A stretch of DNA of 64,000 nt from Apium graveolens. Lineage: Eukaryota > Streptophyta > Magnoliopsida > Apiales > Apiaceae. The notes beneath the pieces were generated by a model. That model saw only the letters and a list, made by a program, of their open reading frames with translations. It did not search any database and was not told the DNA's origin. Both the position numbers and the translations under genes were made by a program. The DNA lies in NCBI RefSeq assembly GCF_009905375.1, contig NW_027420647.1, forward strand, positions 1-64,000. The letters are read 5' to 3'. Numbering within the stretch: position 1 is the first letter of the stretch; each line of letters begins with the position of its first letter. Below, piece by piece: positions 21,646 through 33,943 of this stretch.

Positions 21646-21989
21646 TGTTGGAATAATCTTAAATTTAGTTATTAATTTGTGTTTTATTAGTTTTGAATAA
21701 ATTGTATAGGCCTTAGTGAACGTTGTGTTGGTTAGCACAACAGTAACTGTAGACCGGGTCATAGTTCAGTTTCAGCATTATCACGAACGTTGAAGTAGTG
21801 GAGTCATGCTAGGAAGTTCAGTTGCTATTTTTTAGATATCACGTTATATGTCTAGACTAGTATATATTAGATTATATGCATTCAGTTTGATAAAAAGGAA
21901 TGAGAACCAACTTTATTTTCTTCTCCATACGAGCCATGTGCTAAACACTGCACTTTGTATCTAAAGCACAAGCCCATCACAATTTTCTT
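21646..21989 (+). mobile_element. 3' LTR of the copia element, truncated
   Basis: It starts TGTTGGAATAATC and matches the 5' LTR up to the CACAATTTT word, then is replaced by a repeated piece of itself (see 21984-22009). Confidence 0.78.
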
Positions 21990-22009
21990 CTCCATACGAG
22001 CCATGTGCT
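21984..22009. repeat. Rearrangement junction with a re-copied copia piece
   Basis: A segment of about 26 bp including TTCTCCATACGAGCC and ending ATGTGCT occurs at 21917-21942 and again at 21984-22009, where it runs straight into the array LTR at its own GTGCTTAGC word. Confidence 0.7.
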
Positions 22010-22242
22010 TAGCTTTTGCGACATCTTAAAGGTGGATGCTTTGAAACAATATTTTAGTGATTATGTTTGTATTGGAGCTGCGTCCCCAAGATTTGCTTTA
22101 TTTTCCGCTTAGATGATTTTATTTCTGTGTGGGATTCTAGAAATTTATGAAAAACTAGAAACTTATTCTTATTATGGATTTAATTTGGAGTTTTAGCTGA
22201 ATATTTAAGTATAACTATTTTTTGAAAAGTTGGGGTATTACA
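22002..22242 (+). mobile_element. 5'-truncated array LTR, second array
   Basis: This matches the last 240 bases of the 1.9-kb LTRs and ends GGGGTATTACA. Its left part was lost at the copia junction. Confidence 0.85.
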
Positions 22243-22460
22243 GTTGGTATTCACAGCCTAGGTTAGCTTCCTGTAGACTGCCCTTTTAGGTTTAACCTGT
22301 GAGTTATGAGTTTGGTTATTTGTGTTTCAAAAAAAAACTACTTTTATTTTTTTTTGGTTAAATATTTTCTGACTTTCTTGATGGAGAAATATTTTTGGTA
22401 TCATTAAATGTTTTTGGTATGTTTAAATTTGGGGACCTAATTTTTTTAAGGAGGGTAGAA
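22243..22460 (+). mobile_element. Internal domain of the second array (218 bp)
   Basis: The primer site at 22245-22258 has the shared extra T plus a G-to-C change (TTCACAGCC). The polypurine tract AAGGAGGGTAGAA is at 22448-22460. Confidence 0.85.
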
Positions 22461-24313
22461 TGTAATAACCATGATTTTTGTAATTATATATATATACATT
22501 TTTTGCATTTTTAATTATTTGGTTATATAAGAAAAATAATATTTTATTATATAGATTTGTTATTAAATCTAAAGACGGGTATTTTTATATTAAAAATAAA
22601 CATTTCTAGTTATCTAAAATATTTAAGTAAGGTTAAAAAAATTGTTTTAATTTATATGTGCATAATTTTAATTTAATATATATTTATTTTACCACTAGAA
22701 TTTAATAATAGGTGTATTTATGTTGTGTATATTTATTAGTACGTGTTATGTGTATTTGAAAAACTCAGTCAAACACTAAATCTTAACAAATAGATAATGT
22801 TTGTTTAAATTTGTGATCAAGTACCCACAAACCCATTGAGAGTATTGGTTGAACCAACTTGTGTATAAATAGGCTATTAGCATATCATTTTGTCTCTATA
22901 TAACATCTTCTCTTTTCAGGTAGTTCTATTTCCTATATTTTTACTTATGTATTTTACATGTTTATTGCATACTTCTAGATATATATATAATTAAATTACA
23001 TTTTTGTGAACTTATGTATGACTATTCTAATTCACTTGTTATTAGTTTATTTTATTATTTAGTTCCATGGTTATGTGTATAACACTATAGTTTACTTAAT
23101 TTAATCATGTTGATTATTAAATATTTTAGTTAATAATCACCATTTTTTTTGTAAATATTTAATGCATGAATTTATGTTTATAATTACGTGTTTTATGCAT
23201 GCATAATAATTCATATGTTATATGTTAAATATATGTTTGATTTAGATATGCATTTAGATTCCTGCACCAATTAAATACATGCTCATTTATTAAATTGATT
23301 ATACTTATTTTGTATAATGATATTTTCACACGTAAGGTTATGAAAATTTATACAACAATATTTATATTTTGTCCACTTGCATAATCATAAGCATATGTTA
23401 CCTATTTTATTTATCTTTGTTATTTTATTTTAAGGATTATATAGATAGTAAATATTAAATGTACATCTATTTTATTCTTAATTTAAATAGTTTACATATA
23501 CTTGATTTATTATTATTATATATAATGTATTTAAGTGTTGAGTTTTTTTTATTTGTGGGTACACTATTTTTAACTATTATATGAGAATTGTCGTATTTAT
23601 ATGTCAATATGAATTTATTTTGTTACTTGTAGTGACATTTAATTGTTATTATGGGTTAAGCTTTATAAAGTTAAAGTGTGGTTAGCTTAGTGGCATGTAC
23701 ATGTTAACATTCTCATTATTATATTAAGGTAAGTTAACTCTTTACACTTTATTTATTTTAAAATCTTTTAAATATTTTTGTACTGCTTTTGTTTTTAAAA
23801 TTTATGGATCTACTACCCTGTTTTACAAATAAGAATTCCCAGTGAGCTCTGACTTATGAACCTGTTAGTAATTGCACACATTTTTGACAGAAATTATGAA
23901 CTTTTGATAGTGTGTCACGATGTATTTGTGGCCTTAGCGAGCTGTGGAATTTTATATCTTATGTCACATGGATTTTGGAAAATTATTTTTGTTTTATAAA
24001 ATTATGATACTTGATCCACTAGTGTAGAAATATTTTCTTGCTGGGCTCTTGGCTCATTACTCACAAATTTTCAGGTGCTTAGCTTTTGCGACATCTTAAA
24101 GGTGGATGCTTTGTAACAATATTTTAGTGATTATGTTTATATTGGAGCTGCTTCTCCCAAGATTTGCTTTATTTTCAGCTTATATGATTTTATTTGTGTT
24201 TGGGATTTTAGAAATTTATGAAAAACTAGAAACTTATTCTTATTATGGATTTAATTTAGAGTTTTAGGTGAATATTTAAGTATAACTATTTTCTGAAAAG
24301 TTGGGGTTTTACA
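22461..24313 (+). mobile_element. Right-end LTR of the second array (1853 bp)
   Basis: It starts TGTAATAACCATG and ends GGGGTTTTACA. The TTTTACA ending and the deletion near 23725 are shared with the LTR at 8577-10282, so the array was copied with its host unit. AATTT follows at 24314-24318. Confidence 0.88.
22864..22871 (+). promoter_or_regulatory. TATA box of the second-array LTR
   Basis: TATAAATA lies 403 bp into the LTR in the conserved context. Confidence 0.58.
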
Positions 24314-25140
24314 AATTTTACTTTCTGAATAATTTTGAAAGCCATCATGAGTATTTGAGACTCAGTGTCAGCCTATAAAGTGTCAGCCTATAAAATCATG
24401 GCCTTTCATTTTGAAATGGCTATTTCTTGCAATTTTCTCTCGTGTTTTTCCTCTACCGTGAGAGAAACATGTCTTGTCGCATTTCATCTTACTTTTCTAC
24501 TCCATCTCCTGGTCATTAGTTTTCAGAATTCCATATATCTTAACTAGGGATGTGTCTTCAAGATCATAGTTATCCCTTATTGATATATCTTTCAAGTCAC
24601 AGTTTTGAGGAAGTGCAAGAAGAACCTTCAAGTTTGAATCTGCTCGATCATACTCTATGTCAACAAGTGACAAATCATTCAACAATTTCTGAAATCTATC
24701 ATGGATTTCAAACAAAGACTCATCAACTTTTGAGTCAAAGTGCTCATACTGGTGATTGATTATTGTCCTTCGAATCTTCTTGATAGCGGTTCTTCCTTAC
24801 ACTTAACCACCAAAGTGGCTCAAATTTCCTTGGTTGTTTTGCATCCAATAAACCTAGGGGACATCACACTGTCTAGATTGTTATGCAAAAATGTCCAACT
24901 TTTCCATTTTTTTCTTGACCACAAATAGCAACAACCAGTTTCATGGGCTAATGAGGTCCATCATAAATCCCTTCTAGTATTCAAGATGTGTTACCTGCAG
25001 ACATATAGTCATCTCGACTTTACAGAAATGATATTCATTAATTTTCAAGATTGGAAATTTGAGGGTTTCATATCTGTTCATATTGTTTTTGATTTGGTTT
25101 ATGGCTAATGGTGACGACACATTTTGTTGAGTTTCATTAT
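24314..25140 (-). pseudogene. Copia gag relic, N-terminal part, unit 2
   Basis: The minus strand reads the UBN2 core in one 72-codon frame (24497-24715), including KVLLALPQNCDLKDISIRDN and GILKTNDQEME; this is the clearest copy of that part. Upstream in the reading direction, frames with KFPILKINEYHF are present but shifted. The start ATG is deleted as in unit 1. The first five bases, AATTT, are the target duplication left by the array. Confidence 0.76.
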
Positions 25141-25179
25141 CTGCTTGTGGATCTTAAAGTGATTTTATATAAACATCAA

Positions 25180-25191
25180 GCTTTGATATCA
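25180..25191 (-). other. Primer-binding site of the copia relic, unit 2
   Basis: On the minus strand it reads TGATATCAAAGC, the same as unit 1. Confidence 0.62.
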
Positions 25192-27739
25192 ATTTTTAGG
25201 CCTTTAATTACCTACAGAGGGGGTCAATATAATTATAACAATCAAATCCAATTATGTACTCAATAATGAAGAATAGTTTTTATATTATTGAATAAAAACT
25301 TATTACAAAATTCTCTAGCTCAAGATGAGCAAATATCTTGAGAGCTTGTAGGTTATGTGTATGATAAAATAAATGCACCAGTTTTAACCTACTAGTGTTA
25401 ACCTAATTTCTGCTTATACTGATGAGGTCATTTTTGTTAAACTCTCATATGAAATACTAATGGAAAAAATGTGATAGTTATATACTAATATCATCAACTT
25501 TTGACACCAATTTTTTTGAAGGTTTATAAGCCATTTTTTAATTTTCAGGAAATCAGAATTCAATTCCCACCGACATGGGTAGGTTCCGCCTTTGGACAAA
25601 AATTGAGGTATGTTCTGGGATTTGACAAACTTTGAATTTAAATTTTGATCTCCTTTTTTAATAGTTTTTCTCGGAATTTGGTGATCTTATAAGTTTTCTA
25701 TATTTTCTTAAAATATTTGCAAGGAAAGAAATGTTTATTCAAATAACTAATTTTGATTAAAATTACTCAAAGAACTATAAAAAATGGGGAGTACAAAATA
25801 TAAGTAATGTAAATGATAATAGTCATTTCATACCAAAATCAATATAAATGATGAATTACTTAAAATCTTAGGCCAAACTTAGTAGAATATACTTCATCCC
25901 ATAATACATGTTTTTTGAACTTTGTTCATGTAAAATTAATAATTTTACATATCTTTTTAAAATAATTATTTTTTTGAATTAAAGTTTAATATTAATAATT
26001 TTATTCAAAAAAGGAAATTCTAGAAATAATTTTTGTACGTATCTTTTTTATTCATCTTAAAAAAATAACTGAATTATATTTTGGTACATATTTGATAAAA
26101 TAATGTTCTTTTTGCATTTCATACCCACCTTGTGAAAAGACCCAAAATTTGTTGGAAAACTTGTCTATTGAAAATTTTGAGTTACAAAACAAGTTTATAA
26201 ATATAAGCATTGTTTTAAATAATAAATTTCATTAGAATTGAAAATATTAAAAATCTTTATTATAATTATGTTAAAGTACATATGGTCAAGTCAAACAACT
26301 TTTATACTTAGACACTATCAGTGCATTTCTCATTCAATTTCTTCCCAATTTATATTTTTTCCAATCAACCAGTGAATGAATATGGTATATGTAGTGTTAC
26401 CCACAATATATTGTCATTTTACGTGTTTAAATCAAATTGACTAAGAATAAAATAAAAATCTACAATCATATTATGGTTCATTTTAATTCCTATGTTTAAA
26501 TAAACATAGCAATTAGTAAATATTTTTAAAAATTGTATTGTCAAAAATTTGGTATGCTATCTTATACCTCTAGAAATTTAATTTGATTAAATGTTGTCAT
26601 GGTAATATTAATGTTTACATGACCAACAATATCTGAATTATTGTGACAGGTTTTTAAGACTTGAATGTATGATAGTAGTACTTCTATTATTCTTAGTTAG
26701 GGTTGTAGTAGTACAAATATTATTCTCAGTTGAGGTGAGTAGGGAATTAATATATAATTTCACTAAATAAAATTTAAAATTTTCGTGAAAATATCATTTT
26801 TAGTTAAGTTTTTTATACAATGCTTACCACTTAATTTATAGAATCTCATTTTATTTACAATAAAAAATAAATTAGAGTAATGCTTGTTTACTTATGGTTG
26901 TAAATCAACACCCAATTAGTTTTTATAATACATGGAGCAGACTTCGTTAAATTATATTTTTATAAAAAGAAAAAATTTGAATTTGTAATAAGAAATTGAT
27001 AGTAAGATAAAAAAAACAATTTAAACTAAATTGGGCCCATTGAAACCCATGATATACAATTGGGCCTGCAAAATATAGGATATTAAAAAGGTAGGTAAAA
27101 CCCTAATATCATATTAAAAAGGTAGGTAAAACCTTAATATCAGCACAAGCCGCCTCCTTACAAACAAAATTAATTTGTACATGGCTATGAAATAGGCCAT
27201 GAAATAGTGTTTGGAGTTATTTGTTTTTTCTATGAAAAAAGTGTTTTGGTGCTCTAAGGTTAAACACATCTCCAAATGAATTGGTGGAGGACTAACCAAA
27301 TGAATTGGTGGAGGACTAAGTGGATAAGGTTTACCAGTTATCATGAATTGATGTTGTTTAACAAAGTTAAGGTAATAATTTATATTTCGGCGTTTCTTCA
27401 TTTTCTTTTCATATGTGTTATTTGCATAAACTTTTGGTAGAAATCAAACACTAAAATAAGTATCCCATTTTCCTTGTATATATGTATGTAGATTTAAATG
27501 GAATGTCACTTGTATTTGTTTTTACATGACCTCTATGTCAAGAATTATCCTTTCAAGATTATATGTCACGCTTAGAAAAAAAGTGAGTTACATTTGTATT
27601 AATTTTTTTTGTTCCTCATAAATAATCATATACATGATATATGAAAAAAAGAAAATTTATAGAAAAGAAGCCCACACATTATTTATATTTTATGTTCATA
27701 TTTGTTGAATTATACTATTAAATTTATTTTATGTTTATG
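25192..27739. repeat. Copia LTR-like block and AT-rich spacer, unit 2
   Basis: The first 400 bases correspond to the putative copia LTR, here with an internal deletion near 25418. The rest is AT-rich spacer without genes. The empty TTATA target of the solo LTR is at 26572-26576. Confidence 0.6.
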
Positions 27740-29034
27740 TATGACCTTACTTTAGAGATATTTTCACAGGAATTATATTTTTCTTACTACTTTCAACAAT
27801 TTCCGAAAACAATGAAGAAAATGCTCCAAGTACCTTCCCTTTCTCTTCATCAATATACGGTGTAAGGTTTCTTTGTTATTCTTTAACTTTTACCATGCCA
27901 ATATATATTATTAATATAAATGCAGAGAGTACAAGTGGATCTATGTGGGGTGTTTTTTTTTCCTAATGTATATATGACAAACAACTCTAAATTACTCTTT
28001 GTTGACCTAATAAAACACGAAGTTTACTTATATTCGGAGTTTCCCATCTCACGAAGCCCCATCACTTTTTAACTTCATTTCACAACACATATGGTTGAAA
28101 ATGAGATTTCTTACTTGATAGAGATGTAGGCTTTGTTTGGGAAATTTTTTAGTGTTGGAAGAACTTATATTTTCAATACATGAATAGGTAGGGTCACCAT
28201 TTCAGCCTCACTAGAACCCGTTACTTAGTAACTTCTATAGATCCGTAACTATTTGAAAAGTATAGAGTTATGGTTTTTCTTTAATCCAATAGTAATATTA
28301 TTGGCGGTGTCACTGGTGATGGTAATTTTACTAGTCCAATTGGTGGCACTAGTAGTCGTAATCTTAGGAGTGGAATTAGTGGTGGGATTGTTGGTGGTGA
28401 AGTTCGTGCTAACTTAAAAAGTATCATTGGTGGTAACTTTAATAATGGCAGAAGTGGTAGTAGCATTAGTGGTATAATAGGTAGTTTTAAAAGTGGGATT
28501 AGTGGCAGCATGACTAGCATCTTTAGTGGTTACACTGGTGGTACCAGAAACGATAATATTAGTAGTGGATTTGCTGGCATTGATGGTGCCATTGGTCCGG
28601 GTGCTCTTATTAGTGCAATTGGTGGCATTGAAAGCAGTAATCTTTGCAGGAGAATTGGTGGTGGTATTATTGGTGTTGGTGTTGAAGTTTGTGCTAGCTT
28701 AAGCAGTTCCATTTATGGCCAGTTTAATTATGGTATTACAGGTGGTAGCTTTGATGTTATATTGGTTAGTCTTATTAGTGGCATTGGTGGTGGCATTGGT
28801 GGTAGCTTAGTGGTCGTATTGGTAGCTTAGTGGTGGTATTATTGGTGTTGGTGTTGAAGTTCGTGCTAACTTAAGCAGTTCCATTTATGGCCAGTTTAAT
28901 TATGGTATTACAGGTGGTAGCATTGATATTATATTGGTTAGTCTTAGTTGTGGCAATTTATGGTAGCATTGTTGGTAGCTTTAGTGGTAGTACTGGTTGT
29001 ATATTAGGTACTATTAGTAGTTAATTTAGCTTCA
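27740..29034 (+). pseudogene. Gly/Ser-rich repeat protein gene relic, unit 2
   Basis: The first exon-like block (27770-27860) reads IIFFLL, then NNEENAPSTFPFSSSIYG, with an intact GTAAGG donor. The acceptor before the last exon has lost its AG (TTAATCCAA at about 28289). The last exon is more open than in unit 1: one frame gives 106 codons (28510-28830) with SGFAGIDGAIGPGALISAIG and VGVEVCASLSSSIYGQFNYG. It lacks the shared one-base deletion of units 1 and 3 at the TAGCATCTTTAG word. Stops appear after 28830. Role unknown. Confidence 0.6.
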
Positions 29035-29045
29035 GAGATGGTGGT

Positions 29046-29837
29046 TGTGACGCCCTCAAAACCCGAGTCAGAAGTTATTACGTCATACTAAATCCCAACT
29101 AGTTTAACTTACACCTGTAAATGAAATCATTCTTACAAACTTGCATAACTCAAACTAGCTCGTTCCAACTCAACCCGAAATCCTAGATCGCATGCTAGAC
29201 TAGGGATCCTCGTTACCAATAATTTCCATTTTAACTGTAGAATGATTTAAACAGATTCACAAGGGTGAGGTAACTAGCTCAGCAAGTTATAATAACAATA
29301 ACTGGGTGTTAACAATGATCAATTGAAATGATTCATAGGAATCAAGTTCCTTGTTAAGCAATTATTAGAATTGGATATTCATTTTTAAGTTTAAAACCAA
29401 GGTTAGGCTGCTGATCAGTGACACACTAACTCGATTAAGGCACACAACTCTGTTCTCTATACTGGATCCAAGGCACACATTGGCCTAATATGACCACCAA
29501 TCAGGTCTGACCACGAATCTGTTCCATATTTAGAAACCTATCCAATTCTATAACAATTCAACATGATAAATATTTATTTCAGAGCATAAAGTAATACATA
29601 AATATCACCAGAGTATATCAGGGTATGTATGAGGAATAACTTCCAGCCTATAGGAGAATCAGGTATTAGATGAATAATGGTTATACAAGGTTTAGTTCAC
29701 TATACCATAGAATTGCTTTCGTAACTAGATTTTTAAAACTATCCAAAAAACGTTGTTGTTGAAAGGTGATTTCATGTCTATTACAAGGGATTTTAAGAAC
29801 ATTGCAGCTGAATCAACAAAATTTTGAGGTCATTACA
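29046..29837 (-). mobile_element. LTR-like block, family II, unit 2 (792 bp, deleted)
   Basis: The ends are TGTGACG and CATTACA. It lacks about 120 bp after the hairpin's first arm (GAGTCAGAAG joins directly to TTATTACGTCAT) and about 50 bp near 29575. No target duplication is visible. Confidence 0.58.
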
Positions 29838-30671
29838 AATACATGTTATTGTAATACATTATATAATCGTTACAGTAGATCAGAGATTTGGGCCCAAAAG
29901 TTAGGCGGTCTTGTTCAAAACTTGTGAGCGGGCTTGCTGAAATTCTTTTCCCGACTGTCAATTAAATAATATAAAAAAAACACAGACTGTCAAACAATCT
30001 CCACTACGGCGAAAGATTAAATCTTTGCTGAAATATTTCTCTTAAACACTGAATATTAAATCTTTGTAAAGACTAAAGCTCCAAAAAGATTAAATCTCGG
30101 AAAAGATTAAACCTTGAACGAAATGTATTTTTTTCCCCAAATCATCTTTCCTAAAGCTCTTTGAATTCACTAAATTTAATTTAGGAGAAGATTAAATTTG
30201 GTCGATTATTGTTAATTATTGTTTAATTTACCTCCTTGCTTTTCTGTTTCTATGTTATTTTGTGTTTGGGATCTTTTATGGATGTTACACTATGTGTTAA
30301 TTAGGGTTTATTTATTAAATCATGTTTATGTGTCGATCGTGTCTTATTATCAGTTCTGAGTTGTATTGGGATTTGTTTGGAATGACAGTGGTATGAAATT
30401 TTAAGGTATCACTTGTCGTTGTAAAAGTAGAATTTGTATTTTGGACTTCTCCATGTTCTGATAGTTTGTTAATCTTTATAGAATGAAGTACTACAAAGAA
30501 GAAATTCAATACTTTCAGATGTTTTAATATATATTGACTCGTTAAATAAAAAACTTGTGTCCAATCGCCTAGGTCATATAAAGGTGTTTGTATAATTGTT
30601 TATTAAGAATCAATTAAGCAAGTGTTATTATAATTCACATCTTATAGTTTTTTTTACTGGTTTCATTTTAG
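29838..30671. repeat. AT-rich spacer of unit 2 before E1
   Basis: No gene is recognised. AGATTAAATC-like words recur at 30013-30200 as in unit 1. It ends in the E1 acceptor. Confidence 0.55.
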
Positions 30672-30949
30672 AAAAAGATAAAAGAAAATTGTGATAAGAT
30701 GACCCGAGCTACGGGAAGTGAGAATAAATGTGTTGAAAGAAGAGATACCACAAGTGTCGATAACAAGAATAGTTCAAGGACGGAGAGGCGATATGTTATT
30801 AATACAAATAACGAAGAAAATGGCATCTATAGTATTGGTGGAGGACATTGCTTTGCAACTATGACCTTGCTACCTACTACAGGGAAATGTATCAACTTAG
30901 AAAAAGTGGAAAGGGTGCCATCTTTTATAACATGGATTCCCTTGGATAG
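30672..30949 (+). pseudogene. Exon-like block E1, unit 2 (best copy, open)
   Basis: The block is 278 nt between CATTTTAG and GATAG/GTAAAAC. It is open from MTRATGSENKCVERRDTTSV through NNEENGIYSIGGGHCFATMT to SFITWIPLDR. It has Cys where units 1 and 3 have a stop. Many differences from units 1 and 3 are at first or second codon positions too, so I see no clear sign of selection. Family not recognised; the surrounding exons are damaged, so it is listed as a relic. Confidence 0.5.
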
Positions 30950-31075
30950 GTAAAACATTTTGTGCTGTTTTTTGACAACTCCTTATCATTTGGTGATAAG
31001 GAATTAAATTAAATTTCAATATGAGATTCTCAGATTGTTATTTACAAATCCCTCTACCTGACTTTCTCTTTGCAG

Positions 31076-31135
31076 GGTGGTTTCTCCACAAACTTAGATC
31101 AAATTGACTCATCAAAAAAGCATCTTTTGCTCAAG
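31076..31135 (+). pseudogene. Exon-like block E2, unit 2
   Basis: The block is 60 nt between TTTCTCTTTGCAG and CTCAAG/GTAAAA, with a frame GGFSTNLDQIDSSKKHLLLK. Joining it to E1 at these splice sites does not keep this frame, so either a base has been lost or the true splice sites differ. Reading on past the donor the frame stays open to 31309. Confidence 0.42.
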
Positions 31136-31497
31136 GTAAAATATCAGAGTCTGGAGGAACATCTCGATTTGGTCGCTTTGGCTTTGGCTCATAGTTATAA
31201 ACAAAAATACCGAAACCACAACAAGACAAATAGGTATATTGTAATTATGGGACAAGCATATCTGATATTCCTTGTTATGGCCTCCACATCTATATATCTT
31301 CCACAATGATTTAGTTGGATAGTACACACACATATATTTTTTCCTATGGCTTTACATGGTTTGTTTCTGCTCGGGTAAGTTGTTTAAATTTATGTCAAAT
31401 TTTACCGTTTTGTTTGATATATGGTTATTTGATTAAGGTTGTGTCAAATTTTACCCTTTTTGCAAACTTTTTTTAATTATTATTTCACAATCACTAG

Positions 31498-31924
31498 GTC
31501 ATAGTACCTATTAGGGAGGAGGAAGTTAAGAATGTAGTCTTGTTCATGCATCAATATAAGTCACTAGATCCACATGGGTCGAACCCGGAATTTTTCAAAC
31601 GTATTGAAATATTTTTAAAAGATATGTTGTTCTATTTTGTCAGATTTTCTTTGATACACGACATGGGCCAAGGGAACTAAATCGTAGGCTTGTATGTCTT
31701 ATTCCTAAGGTTAAACAACTGAAACATATGGAAGATCTTCGACCTATCTATTTTTATAATGTTCTGATGCGCATACTGTCGAAGGTGGTGGTGAATAAGT
31801 TCAAACTATGTTTAATCTAGACAGTGTCTAACAAATAGAGCGCTTTTAATGAAGGGAGGTTATAAGCTCATAATACAATGATTGCATTTGAAGTCACACG
31901 GGAAAAAAGGGTGTGGCTGGGTTA
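31498..31924 (+). pseudogene. LINE reverse-transcriptase fragment, unit 2
   Basis: Same block as at 17757. This copy preserves LVCLIPKVKQLKHMEDLRPI best, with the IPK motif intact, followed by YFYNVLMRILSKVVVNKFKL. The N-terminal piece (REEEVKNVV, NPAFFKRIEIF) is in a different frame. The catalytic part is missing. Confidence 0.8.
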
Positions 31925-32934
31925 AGAATTGATATTTTAAGGCATAACATAGGTTGGAATGGAGATTTATTGATATAACGATTAAACTTCTCTTTTACAA
32001 CTTAAAAAACTTTGGTACACTTTATTTTCTCCTTTTTACCATGTACCAGATTCAAGTATCCGACACTAGAACTCAATTTGTTAATTATATGGATAAAAAG
32101 ATTTAACATAGAATTGATTTGTTGTGAAATATGTATAAGTAAAACTAAATTGAACACAATGTGTCTCTCTAATTAATAACCACTCTTTAATTTTGATCAA
32201 ATTTCTCCATTGCAAAGTACTACATTATAAACAATTAGAGCCTCCATGTATTGAGACATACATGTATACAACACTCTATAATCCACCAGAATACCAGGAA
32301 AATTGTAATGTATCTATCATCTCTACTATTTTCTTATTTATTTTAAATTTAGATTAATTTTAATTTCCATATTGTTAACCATGTTTATTAGATTTAAGGT
32401 TTAAGAAATCAAATACCATTACTCAGCTATCATATCACACATTACCATTCTCTTATAAAGGAACTTAAATAAATTGGGGATATTTTGATAAAGTTTTTGG
32501 AGAAAACCTTACCATTTAGCGATATCAATATATATCATTAAGCGTCAAGGTCTGCTCCAAAGAATGATGATCCATGGTACATCAAGCATTTTCTTGGTGT
32601 TGGTGATATTGATGACAAAGTTGTTCTCAAAGAACGGAAAGTTATTAATTTTTGATTATCTTGGAAAGTGTTTTTTATATATTTCTACGAGATCACATAG
32701 CGTTATTATATAATTTTATGTGCAATAATTCAGAAGCGACAATATCTGATAGTTGATATAATACATAAGTTGTATTACATAAAATGTGATCATATACTCC
32801 TGATTCTGGCAAACTACAATAATTATTGAATTCATTTTATATGTTGAAATATATCTGACCCTCTTAACCCTCCTAACACAGAGTCATATATATTATTTTT
32901 ATATATAAACAAGAAGTCATGAGTTGCTTATGTA
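31925..32934. repeat. AT-rich spacer between LINE relic and E3, unit 2
   Basis: Colinear with 18183-19195 and 40371-41385. Nothing recognisable. Confidence 0.6.
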
Positions 32935-33162
32935 ATGAGAGCCAAAAAGGTGAAACAAATTGAACACCAGATTTTATACTCGTTCCATTCAACTTTTATC
33001 TGGTCTCAGGCATCACTTGATCTAATATTTGAGGAAAGACTTGATAACGTGATAGCAAGGCACACTCCCGTTGCAACAACAACAAGTTCAATGCTTTATT
33101 CTTATATGCAGCTTAAGCAAAACACTGAAAATATTTTTTGTTTGATTATGTATTCTTTGTGA
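32935..33162 (+). pseudogene. Exon-like block E3, unit 2 (open, 75 codons)
   Basis: It reads MRAKKVKQIEHQILYSFHST, FIWSQASLDLIFEERLDNVI, then ARHTPVATTTSSMLYSYMQL and a short tail before a stop. It is open across its whole length here, unlike units 1 and 3. The amphipathic, charged composition looks like a real protein segment. I do not recognise the family. Confidence 0.5.
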
Positions 33163-33393
33163 GATGCATAGAAACTAGAAACATGTTGAAACCATTATTT
33201 GTAGATACAATGTAAATATTACAAACCAGTTCAGTTTATAGATGATTTAAGAATTACAAGTGCAATGATTTTAATTGTAGTCGATTTTTATTTCATCATC
33301 TAATTGCTTACAGAATTTTAAGAATCGGAATATTATGTGCTCATCTCTGTTTTACATTTTTTGATATTGTGTGACTATATGTTCATATCACAG

Positions 33394-33553
33394 GTTTGTT
33401 GTGGAGGCCTGGGGGCTGAAAACTGCAGTGAGAAAGATGAATAGTTTAGTCATATTAGTCATATTGTTAGTGCGGTTATATTACCTGCGTACATTGATAG
33501 TTGAGAAGTTATTAAAAGGGCATAGAATGATACAACTGGATCTTATGGCTTGA
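33394..33553 (+). pseudogene. Exon-like block E4, unit 2
   Basis: It follows TTCATATCACAG. The frame that is open in unit 1 here has stops after CSEKDE and after YIDS. A second frame, FVVEAWGLKTAVRKMNSLVI, is open for 60 codons but is not open in unit 1 and is probably a shadow. Confidence 0.42.
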
Positions 33554-33943
33554 CTTAATAAAGTAGCATGAAAGGATTCGAGGATAGATCATGTGAGAAA
33601 TTTAAATAAGGTATATTATCATTTCTTATATTCAATGTTATAGATTTTGTTGCATCTACATATTGACCAGAGACAAGATTTATAGTAAAATATGTTAGTT
33701 CCTCAATTCTATTTGAGAAGCTTTAACAAAACTATGTCAAATTCATAATATGAGCCATAACCTTGTATCCTACTTCCTTTTGCTAAGACCACACAATCAC
33801 TCATAAACGAGACAAGTTATAAATATTTTCTCTCTATTTACCTCTTACTAACCATTTCGAAAAACAATGAAATATTTATAAATATCCTAGTATAAACTTA
33901 CCGTTGTTTTTTGTAGTTGCAAGTGATAGGCTGTCTTAGTGGT

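Larger units (their letters stand above)
20225..21989 (+). mobile_element. Gag-only Ty1/copia element, 3' end lost
   Basis: Two direct repeats of about 350 bp (20225-20578 and 21646-21989) flank an internal domain of 1067 bp that has gag but no protease, integrase or reverse transcriptase. The primer site TGGTATAAGAGC (20581-20592) follows the first LTR by 2 bases, and a purine tract GATTAAGGGGGTGA (21631-21644) precedes the second. This is the architecture called TR-GAG. The right end is cut at a rearrangement junction, so no second target duplication can be seen. Confidence 0.82.

Noticed and set aside
28281..28520. Minus-strand Leu/Pro-rich frames opposite the Gly-rich exon (also 14406, 36567, 56774)
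   Set aside because: Gly and Ser codons GGT and AGT read backward as ACC and ACT or in shifted frames as Leu and Pro. These are mirror images of the plus-strand exon.
30672..33553. An intact functional gene in unit 2
   Set aside because: Single blocks are open, but joining E1 and E2 at the visible splice sites breaks the frame, E4 has stops, and a LINE fragment interrupts it. A working gene cannot be supported.
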